Shown in pieces: positions 1-3,883 of a DNA stretch of 5,169 bases. Where the stretch lies: assembly GCA_016793415.1 (NCBI GenBank), contig JAEUMC010000613.1, positions 1-5,169 of the forward strand, read 5' to 3'. Each line of letters begins with the position of its first letter. The stretch's first letter is position 1. A program made the translations under genes and the position numbers. The notes beneath the pieces were generated by a model that saw only the letters and a program-made list of their open reading frames with translations, ran no database searches and was not told where the DNA came from. This stretch comes from Devosia sp. (GTDB lineage Bacteria > Pseudomonadota > Alphaproteobacteria > Rhizobiales > Devosiaceae).

Positions 1-468
1 GCCGAACACCTTGAGGTGCCTGATGGCGTCGAGCCCAAGCTGGCCCAGGCCCATGATGCCCACCGTCGCGTCCCAGGCCGGCGCCGGGTACAGCTGCCGC
101 CACTGCTTTGCCGCCTGGTCGCGCTTGAAGCGCGTCATCAGCCGCTGGTGCATGGTGACCTGCGAGACGACATAGTCGCTCATCCGCTGCGTCAGGTCCT
201 CGTCCATGAAGCGGGCGATCGGCACGTTCCTGGGGCGCGATGGGTTGCGCAGCAGCGCATCGACGCCGGCGCCCAGCGACAGGATCGCCTTGAGCTTATG
301 GAGGCCCTCAAATGCATCGGGCTTGGGCTTCCAGATGAAGATGTACTCCACCTCGTCCGGATCGTAGCTGTCGGCGCGCGTCACCACCTTGCGGCCGGGC
401 AGGGCGGCGGCAAAGCCATCGGCCCAGCGCCGCTCGTTGAAATCGGCCAGGTGCAGCAGCAAGGTCAT
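1..468 (-). CDS. ghrA: Glyoxylate/hydroxypyruvate reductase A, N-terminal part (cut by window edge)
   Basis: Reading leftwards from the ATG at 468-466 gives 156 uninterrupted codons to the window edge. GhrA-type enzymes of the D-isomer 2-hydroxyacid dehydrogenase family reduce glyoxylate and hydroxypyruvate with NAD(P)H in the cytoplasm. Visible family features are the LGAGVD motif at residues 65-70, the segment DYVVSQV at 98-104 (compare EYAVSQV in E. coli GhrA), and the start of the Rossmann nucleotide-binding domain with GLGQLG at 140-145 after the strand TVGIM. The catalytic Arg, Glu and His lie beyond the window, so activity cannot be judged. The start is supported by GGGGAGA eight bases or so upstream. 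The gene follows cycM on the same strand after 71 bp, with an intrinsic terminator between them. Another 2-hydroxyacid dehydrogenase of the same subgroup is possible, but the N-terminal match favours GhrA. Confidence 0.86.
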   Translation of the reverse strand, partial: MTLLLHLADFNERRWADGFAAALPGRKVVTRADSYDPDEVEYIFIWKPKPDAFEGLHKLKAILSLGAGVDALLRNPSRPRNVPIARFMDEDLTQRMSDYVVSQVTMHQRLMTRFKRDQAAKQWRQLYPAPAWDATVGIMGLGQLGLDAIRHLKVFG

Positions 469-481
469 CGGTCGTCTCCCC

Positions 482-513
482 AAAACAAACGAGCCGCACC
501 AGTGGCGCGGCTC
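482..513 (-). terminator. Intrinsic terminator after cycM, just upstream of ghrA
   Basis: Read on the minus strand, a 7-bp stem GAGCCGC/GCGGCTC (513-507 with 497-491) encloses a 9-base segment that can add two more G-C pairs. It is followed at once by the T-rich tract GTTTGTTTT. This is the usual form of a Rho-independent terminator, about 27 bp after the cytochrome stop codon. The T tract runs into the GGGGAGA that serves as the ghrA Shine-Dalgarno, leaving almost no space between them. Confidence 0.75.
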
Positions 514-539
514 GAAATCAAACGGACCTCAGTCGAGGA

Positions 540-1253
540 TCAATGGCTGGCAGCGGGCGCTTCTGCCGCCGGCGCCTCGGCGGCCGGGGCCTCAGCGGCA
601 GGGGCTGCCTCTGCAGCAGGCGCAGCAGCGCCTTCGGCCGGCGCGGCAGCACCCTCGGCCGGGGCAGCAGCGCCCTCAGCAGCCGGCGCGGCTTCTGCGG
701 CGGGGAACGGCACCGGCGACGGCGACAGCGTCTGCAGGTAGGCGAGGATGTTGGCGCGCTCCTGCGGATCCTTGACGCCCGCAAAGCTCATCTTGGTGCC
801 CGGGGTGTAGGTCTTGGGCGAGGTCAGGAACGCATTGAGGTTCTCATAGGTCCAGGTGTCGCCATTGGCCTTGTGGGCCAGCATGCCATCCGAATAGGCA
901 AAGCCCTCGTGGCTGCCTTCGACGCGGCCGACGACGCCGTAGAGCAGCGGGCCGGTCTTGTTGGATTCGCCTTCACCGAAGTTGTGGCAGCTCGAGCACT
1001 TCTTCACCGAGGCCTGGCCGGCGGTGGCGTCGGCACTGGCGAGCAGCACGCCCAGCGGCACGGCCGGAGCCTCCGGCTCGGCGGCGGCGCCACCGTGCTC
1101 GCCACCGGCAACCTCTGCCTCAGCCAGGGTGAGACCCGGCCCGCGACCTTCGATCGGGTGATAGATGGCCTCTGCCAGGAACCCCACGCCCATGACGAAC
1201 AGGAGGGTACCGAGAACGGCGCCGATGATTTTGTTGAGTTCGAAGGAATCCAT
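540..1253 (-). CDS. cycM: Membrane-anchored class I cytochrome c (CycM-like)
   Basis: A 237-residue protein. It starts with a short cytoplasmic segment (MDSFELNK) and one hydrophobic helix at about residues 9-31, which looks like an uncleaved membrane anchor. An Ala/Glu-rich linker (about 33-65) leads to a mitochondrial-type cytochrome c domain (about 68-180). The haem-binding motif CSSCH is at 86-90 and the likely axial methionine is M155 in PGTKMSFAG. Residues about 185-237 are an Ala/Pro/Glu repeat tail. In Bradyrhizobium, CycM carries electrons from the bc1 complex to the aa3 oxidase; this role is inferred here from similarity. The haem domain would face the periplasm and need the Ccm maturation system. 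I chose the ATG at 1253-1251 because homologues begin MDSFE and the frame further upstream is non-coding in character. The Shine-Dalgarno is weak (AAAGA). The gene diverges from pheA and ends at an intrinsic terminator. Confidence 0.93.
   Translation of the reverse strand: MDSFELNKIIGAVLGTLLFVMGVGFLAEAIYHPIEGRGPGLTLAEAEVAGGEHGGAAAEPEAPAVPLGVLLASADATAGQASVKKCSSCHNFGEGESNKTGPLLYGVVGRVEGSHEGFAYSDGMLAHKANGDTWTYENLNAFLTSPKTYTPGTKMSFAGVKDPQERANILAYLQTLSPSPVPFPAAEAAPAAEGAAAPAEGAAAPAEGAAAPAAEAAPAAEAPAAEAPAAEAPAASH
549..677 (-). repeat. Tandem Ala-Pro-Glu coding repeats in the cytochrome c tail
   Basis: Two short repeat blocks lie inside the 3' end of the cytochrome gene. Residues 193-213 are three copies of the heptapeptide EGAAAPA (677-615). 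Residues 221-235 are three copies of the pentapeptide EAPAA (593-549). The DNA is correspondingly repetitive and GC-rich, so copy number could change by slippage. The tail is probably a flexible periplasmic extension; no binding motif is visible in it. Confidence 0.75.
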
Positions 1254-1308
1254 CGCGGGTATCTTTAGCCTTTGACGCCGGTTTGATGAGCGGCAGAACA
1301 GCGATAGG

Positions 1309-1336
1309 CCATAGCTGGCCAACCCCGGCGCTTCAA
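1309..1336 (-). promoter_or_regulatory. Candidate promoter of cycM
   Basis: On the minus strand TTGAAG (1336-1331) is followed after 16 bases by CTATGG (1314-1309). This is a plausible housekeeping-sigma -35/-10 pair that would start transcription near 1302, giving a leader of about 50 bases. The -10 match is only moderate. Confidence 0.3.
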
Positions 1337-1413
1337 GCCCTGTCCCGACGCGGGCGGAAGATAGTCTGTCCCTATCGGTGGTGCAACGGGGCAAAGCGCG
1401 CTGCGACAACAGG

Positions 1414-1480
1414 GCGAGATCAGCAAAGGTGGCAGACCTTTCCGGTTCGATCCCGCGCCAAAACAAGCACTTGGAGCAAA
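1414..1480 (+). repeat. Structured intergenic repeat, copy A
   Basis: The stretch TTCCGGTTCGATCCCGCG (1440-1457) and the following bases up to GGAGCA nearly repeat 1607-1648 in the same orientation. The copy can fold as two stacked stems. The inner stem is AAAGGT/ACCTTT (1425-1430 with 1436-1441) with a 5-base loop. The outer stem is GCGAGATC/GATCCCGC (1414-1421 with 1449-1456) with one mismatch. The stems are separated by an asymmetric internal loop of 3 and 7 bases. No clear promoter lies just upstream, so whether it is transcribed is unknown. Confidence 0.55.
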
Positions 1481-1539
1481 AGTGCGGTGTCGCCGCATAC
1501 GATTCTGCTGCACCGGAAACAGGATGATCCCGCTCAACA

Positions 1540-1568
1540 TTGACTTGCCGCGAGCCGGGTCGCATTAA
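1540..1568 (+). promoter_or_regulatory. Candidate promoter of pheA
   Basis: TTGACT (1540-1545) is followed after 17 bases by CATTAA (1563-1568). The -35 box is good and the -10 box is imperfect. Transcription would begin near 1575, just before the hairpin of repeat copy B, giving an 80-base leader to the pheA start codon. Confidence 0.45.
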
Positions 1569-1581
1569 GGCGCGCCACAAA

Positions 1582-1646
1582 GCGGGGCAGGAACAGTTTC
1601 GGACTGTTCCGGTTCGACCCCGCGGCCAGAAAAGACCGGTTCGGAG
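1582..1646 (+). repeat. Structured repeat copy B, forming the pheA leader
   Basis: This is the second copy of the intergenic repeat (shared TTCCGGTTCGA at 1607-1617, then CCCGCG, an A-rich stretch and GGAGCA). A perfect 8-bp inner stem GGAACAGT/ACTGTTCC (1590-1597 with 1603-1610) is closed over TTCGG. A 6-bp outer stem GCGGGG/CCCCGC (1582-1587 with 1618-1623) lies outside an internal loop of 2 and 7 bases. The end of the repeat supplies GGAG (1643-1646), the pheA Shine-Dalgarno, eight bases before the ATG. The fold would sit at the 5' end of the mRNA from the predicted promoter. Confidence 0.6.
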
Positions 1647-1654
1647 CACAGCAC

Positions 1655-2485
1655 ATGTCCAGAAAGATCGCGTTCCAGGGTGAGCCCGGCGCCTTCAGTC
1701 ATGCGGCGGCACATGCGCTGTTTCCCGCAGACGAGGCGCTGCCCTGCACCACGTTCGAGGACACCATCGCGGCGGTGCAGAACGGCGATGCCGAGTTCGG
1801 CGTCGTGCCGGTGGAGAATTCGCTCTATGGCCGCATCACCGACATCTATCACCTGCTGCCCAAGAGCGGCCTGTTCATCACCGGCGAGCACTTCCTGCGC
1901 GTCGAAATGAACCTGCTTGGCGTGCCGGGCGCCACGCTCAGCGACATCAAGGCGGTGCAGTCGCTCTCCGTGGCCCTGGGCCAGTGCCGCAAGTTCATTG
2001 CGAAGCACAAGCTCAAGACCATCAACGGCGTCGATACTGCCGGCTCGGCCCGCGAGATCGCCGAAAAGGGCGACAAGTCGGTGGGCGCCATCGCCTCGCT
2101 GTTCGCCGCCGAGGTTTATGGGCTGAGCGTGCTCGCCCAGAACATCGAGGATGCGGCGCACAACACCACGCGCTTCCTGGTGATTTCGAAGACGGCGGAG
2201 GAGCCTGCCGCCGATGCGGGCAAGGTGAAGACCACCTTTGTCTTCCGGGTGCGCAACGTGCCGGCGGCGCTCTACAAGGCGATGGGCGGCTTTGCCACCA
2301 ACGGCGTCAACATGACCAAACTCGAGAGCTACATGCTCGATGGCTCGTTCACTGCCACCCAGTTTTACGCCGATATCGAGGGCCATCCGTCGGATCGGTC
2401 GGTGCAGCTTGCCTTCGAGGAGCTGAAGTTCTTTACCGACCACTTCCACGTGCTGGGCGTCTACAAGGCTGCGTCGGCGGCCTGA
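1655..2485 (+). CDS. pheA: Prephenate dehydratase
   Basis: A 276-residue monofunctional enzyme that converts prephenate to phenylpyruvate, the committed step to phenylalanine, in the cytoplasm. There is no chorismate mutase domain. The catalytic domain (about 1-180) shows FQGEPGAFSHAA near the N terminus, VPVENSLYG at 51-59, and TTRF at 171-174 with the conserved threonine T172 of the TRF motif. An ACT regulatory domain follows (about 192-276). Its two phenylalanine-binding motifs read PAAL (203-206) in place of GALV and ESYM (224-227) in place of ESRP. I believe this is usual for alphaproteobacterial PheA rather than a local mutation. The start is fixed by GGAG at 1643-1646. The leader contains a strong hairpin from repeat copy B. 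The gene is transcribed away from cycM and converges on a small minus-strand gene 27 bp beyond its stop. Confidence 0.97.
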   Translation: MSRKIAFQGEPGAFSHAAAHALFPADEALPCTTFEDTIAAVQNGDAEFGVVPVENSLYGRITDIYHLLPKSGLFITGEHFLRVEMNLLGVPGATLSDIKAVQSLSVALGQCRKFIAKHKLKTINGVDTAGSAREIAEKGDKSVGAIASLFAAEVYGLSVLAQNIEDAAHNTTRFLVISKTAEEPAADAGKVKTTFVFRVRNVPAALYKAMGGFATNGVNMTKLESYMLDGSFTATQFYADIEGHPSDRSVQLAFEELKFFTDHFHVLGVYKAASAA

Positions 2486-2495
2486 TGCCTTCATT

Positions 2496-2516
2496 CTGAG
2501 CCTGTCGCAGGATCAG
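2496..2516. terminator. Weak hairpin between convergent genes
   Basis: CTGA-G-CCTG, a TCG loop, then CAGG-A-TCAG gives an 8-bp stem with one internal mismatch, between the pheA stop and the convergent 73-codon gene. It overlaps that gene's stop codon. No T-rich tract follows on either strand, so an intrinsic terminator is doubtful. It may instead be a short palindromic repeat. Confidence 0.3.
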
Positions 2517-2734
2517 TAGAAGTCGTCGTCCTCATCGGCGCCGATGGTGAGGCCGCCGGCGTCCACGCCCCAGTCGAGATCATCGGATTTATCGTCTTCG
2601 CGCCGAGCCTCGGCCTCGAGGATCTGCTGCTCGAATGCCGGCAGATAGAGTGGCGCGCCGACTTCGCGGATGGTGGCGCGCTGCATCTGGCTGAGCGCAA
2701 TGAGTTCGTGGGGAACGCGGACTGACTTCAACAT
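2513..2734 (-). CDS. Small uncharacterised protein with acidic C terminus
   Basis: A 73-residue protein that I do not recognise. The N-terminal half (VRVPHELIALSQMQRATIRE) looks helical and mildly amphipathic. Residues 34-47 are rich in Glu, Ala and Arg, and the C-terminal third is strongly acidic, ending in DEDDDFY. There is no signal peptide, membrane segment or cysteine. It is probably a genuine gene because AAGGAGG lies about seven bases before the ATG. That Shine-Dalgarno and the start codon fall inside a hairpin at 2724-2762. The gene lies 89 bp downstream of the 131-codon gene on the same strand, so co-transcription is possible. The acidic tail could suit a small protein-binding or regulatory role, but this is a guess. 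Confidence 0.8.
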   Translation of the reverse strand: MLKSVRVPHELIALSQMQRATIREVGAPLYLPAFEQQILEAEARREDDKSDDLDWGVDAGGLTIGADEDDDFY

Positions 2735-2762
2735 GACAAGCCTCCTTCAGGCTCGTGAAGTC
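2724..2762 (-). promoter_or_regulatory. Hairpin enclosing the ribosome binding site and start codon of the 73-codon gene
   Basis: In the minus-strand RNA a 14-base 5' arm (GACUUCACGAGCCU) pairs in two 7-bp blocks. The inner block pairs with AGGCUUG across a 5-base GAAGG loop and includes one G-U pair. The outer block pairs with UGAAGUC, which is codons 2-4. A 6-base bulge UCAUGU between the blocks holds the AUG, and the Shine-Dalgarno AAGGAGG is split between loop and inner stem. The G-U pair would be an A-C mismatch on the other strand, so the fold fits minus-strand RNA better than double-stranded DNA. The effect would be to limit translation unless the stem opens. Confidence 0.55.
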
Positions 2763-2780
2763 CTTAGAATGCGCTCCAGT

Positions 2781-2790
2781 TTGTTAACAA
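2781..2790. promoter_or_regulatory. Short palindrome TTGTTAACAA upstream of the 73-codon gene
   Basis: A perfect 10-bp AT-rich palindrome lies in the 89-bp gap between two minus-strand genes, 47 bp before the start codon of the downstream one. It stands out in GC-rich surroundings and could be an operator or part of a -35 region (TTGTTA on the minus strand). The -10 candidates near 2764-2769 are weak. Confidence 0.25.
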
Positions 2791-2823
2791 GGTCTGAGGG
2801 ATGCGTTCAGGGTGGGACAGTGC

Positions 2824-3219
2824 CTAGGCTCCGAGCCCTGCATCCTGCTTCAATGCGCTCAGCAGATACTTGAGCCCGGCAACGTTCCGGCTGGCTTCAA
2901 TACGCGGCCCCATCTGCTCGGCTGAAATCGCGATGCTCTCGCTCAGCGCCTCGAGCGCCCATTCGATCTGGAACAGGTCGCGGCGCATGTCGTGACCGGG
3001 GGCGAGGTTGTCGATCAGCCGATCGCAAAGCTCGAGCGCCTCGCCCAGCCGCCGGTGCGTCCTGTCCGCCTCGCGCTGCATCAGCGCGCTGACCTGCGTT
3101 CGGCCGCGCGCCGCGTCGCGATACTCGTCGGCGGTGATGTTCCAATGCCGGATCATCCCCTGCAGCAGCGCAATATGACGCCGCGCCTCGGCTTCGTCGT
3201 TGCTGCCTCTCGCGATCAT
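2824..3219 (-). CDS. Uncharacterised helical protein
   Basis: A 131-residue protein of no family I recognise. It appears almost wholly alpha-helical: a first stretch (about 8-35, NDEAEARRHIALLQ and on), a long charged region (about 35-75) rich in Arg, Glu and Asp, and further helices to the end (SESIAISAEQ, NVAGLKYLLSALK). There is no signal peptide, membrane span or cysteine pair. The frame is open further upstream, but I place the start at the ATG at 3219-3217 because GGAGG lies five bases before it and the upstream translation is Arg/Pro-rich and unlike a protein. It is divergent from the DUF1127-like gene and may be co-transcribed with the 73-codon gene. A four-helix-bundle or phasin-like fold is possible but not shown. 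Confidence 0.73.
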   Translation of the reverse strand: MIARGSNDEAEARRHIALLQGMIRHWNITADEYRDAARGRTQVSALMQREADRTHRRLGEALELCDRLIDNLAPGHDMRRDLFQIEWALEALSESIAISAEQMGPRIEASRNVAGLKYLLSALKQDAGLGA

Positions 3220-3282
3220 TGTCGCCTCCATGCCTGCGCAGGGCAATAACGGCGACCGGGGCAGGCGGGTTGCATCGCTGGC

Positions 3283-3298
3283 CCCTCCGATCGGAGGG
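3283..3298. promoter_or_regulatory. Perfect 16-bp palindrome in a divergent intergenic region
   Basis: CCCTCCGATCGGAGGG reads the same on both strands, with no spacer. It lies in the 161-bp gap between the 131-codon gene (start at 3219) and the DUF1127-like gene (start at 3381). Short flanking arms CGCT (3276-3279) and AGCG (3299-3302) extend the symmetry with a 3-base offset. With no loop and no T tract it fits a dimeric-regulator operator better than a terminator. No regulator gene is adjacent. Confidence 0.4.
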
Positions 3299-3380
3299 AG
3301 CGGCACGCCCCTGGCTTCGCCATGGTGACGACGCGGGGGCTCCGCCTCGCTGCGGCGAGCCAGACGAAACCGAGATCGAG

Positions 3381-3650
3381 ATGAAGACGACAAGCCCCTC
3401 GCGCGACGGGCGCCGGCCTCGCGCCATCCACTGGCTGGCGGCATGGTGGCAGCGCCGCCGCCTCCGTATCGCCATGCAGCACATCGCTGCGCTCAGTCCC
3501 GAATTCAGGCGCGACCTCGGCCTCGATGACGCGACGCTTGAGGACCTGATCGCGCATGAGGCGTGCGGAGAGCTCGCTGCGGCGCGGCGGGCGGTGTTCG
3601 GCTCCGGTGCGGCCGCGCCGGAAGCTTGCGCGCCCGCGACCGGCCTATGA
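3381..3650 (+). CDS. DUF1127-like small basic protein
   Basis: An 89-residue protein. Residues about 18-60 (a Trp/Arg-rich start WLAAWWQRRRLR, then AALSPEFRRDLGLDDATLEDL) resemble the DUF1127/YjiS pattern of a basic helix followed by L-x-R-D-[IL]-G-L. DUF1127 proteins are small and common in Hyphomicrobiales; some have been linked to RNA turnover or metabolic control, but no role can be assigned here. The Ala-rich tail (about 65-89) is not part of the domain. I chose the ATG at 3381 (GAGA about five bases upstream) because the frame before it is low-complexity and matches no protein pattern. It diverges from the 131-codon gene and is followed 21 bp after its stop by the ffs promoter. Confidence 0.7.
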   Translation: MKTTSPSRDGRRPRAIHWLAAWWQRRRLRIAMQHIAALSPEFRRDLGLDDATLEDLIAHEACGELAAARRAVFGSGAAAPEACAPATGL

Positions 3651-3670
3651 CGCAGCCGACGACCCCGGCC

Positions 3671-3699
3671 TTGCGTTTGCCGCGATCCTCTTCCATATA
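3671..3699 (+). promoter_or_regulatory. Promoter of the SRP RNA gene
   Basis: TTGCGT (3671-3676), a 17-base spacer and CATATA (3694-3699). The predicted start, six or seven bases later, falls at 3705-3706, exactly where the SRP RNA terminal stem begins. This agreement supports both calls. Confidence 0.55.
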
Positions 3700-3703
3700 G
3701 GCG

Positions 3704-3801
3704 ACGGGAGGTTGGTGCGGACGTGTTCCTCGCCAACCGGGTCAGGACCGGAAGGTAGCAGCCCCAACGAGACCTTCACGGGTCGTTGCCAGCCTCCTAC
3801 T
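3704..3801 (+). ncRNA. ffs: Signal recognition particle RNA, small bacterial type (4.5S)
   Basis: This RNA pairs with Ffh to form the particle that delivers nascent membrane proteins to FtsY. The conserved apical domain is clear: GTCAGG (3741-3746), the GGAA tetraloop closed by CC/GG (3748-3755), and AGCAGCC (3757-3763) giving the Ffh-binding internal loops. The two ends pair well: GGAGGTTGG (3707-3715) with CCAGCCTCC (3789-3797) gives nine continuous pairs including one G-T. The length of about 95 bases fits the small form lacking the Alu domain. The ends are set by the terminal stem and may be a few bases off. It lies directly upstream of dnaX in the same orientation, an arrangement I recall from other alphaproteobacteria. 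Confidence 0.95.
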
Positions 3802-3820
3802 TCCCACATCTTTCTGACCG

Positions 3821-3850
3821 GCCGCTCCGCTTTTCGCGGCATGAACTTTT
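3821..3850 (+). terminator. Possible weak terminator after ffs
   Basis: GCCGC (3821-3825) can pair with GCGGC (3836-3840) over a 10-base loop. A short CTTTT follows seven bases later. The stem is short and the T tract displaced, so termination here is uncertain. The T run also begins the -35 box of the dnaX promoter. Confidence 0.28.
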
Positions 3851-3877
3851 GCGATCCGCGCTGCCGGTCGCTATATG
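3849..3877 (+). promoter_or_regulatory. Promoter of dnaX, predicting a leaderless mRNA
   Basis: TTGCGA (3849-3854), a 17-base spacer and TATATG (3872-3877). The expected start point, about seven bases after the -10 box, is 3884, which is the A of the dnaX ATG. No Shine-Dalgarno precedes that ATG, in agreement with a transcript that begins at the start codon. Confidence 0.58.
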
Positions 3878-3883
3878 CTGTGC

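Larger units (their letters stand above)
1254..1654. other. Divergent intergenic region between cycM and pheA
   Basis: This 401-bp stretch holds no convincing gene. It contains a candidate minus-strand promoter for cycM (1309-1336), a candidate plus-strand promoter for pheA (1540-1568), and two direct copies of a structured repeat (1414-1480 and 1582-1646). From memory, many rhizobia have kdsB (CMP-KDO synthetase) between cycM and pheA. No kdsB remnant is visible here, so the repeat-bearing spacer takes that place. Confidence 0.6.

Noticed and set aside
1440..1470. tRNA-like T-arm: GGTTCGATCCCGC followed by GCCA
   Set aside because: The T-loop resemblance is good, but no 5-bp T stem forms around TTCGATC, and no acceptor, D or anticodon arms fit around it. 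The second copy at 1607 has the same limits.
1482..1568. Possible 28-codon leader peptide (GTG start after GGAG in repeat copy A) upstream of pheA
   Set aside because: It has a single phenylalanine codon, so it is not a classical phenylalanine attenuator. The start is GTG, and its stop codon overlaps the predicted pheA -10 box, so the pheA transcript would not include it.
1254..1649. N-terminal extension of the cytochrome frame up to 1649
   Set aside because: The extension crosses both structured repeat copies and translates to Arg/Ser/Cys-rich sequence. The cytochrome family starts at MDSFE followed directly by the membrane helix.
1565..2494. Long 309-codon open frame antisense to pheA
   Set aside because: It is a shadow of pheA, with no ribosome binding site of note and no family features.
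3220..3444. Upstream extension of the 131-codon minus-strand gene, including an ATG at 3231
   Set aside because: The upstream part is Arg/Pro-rich and overlaps the divergent DUF1127-like gene. GGAGG is ideally placed for the ATG at 3219 only.
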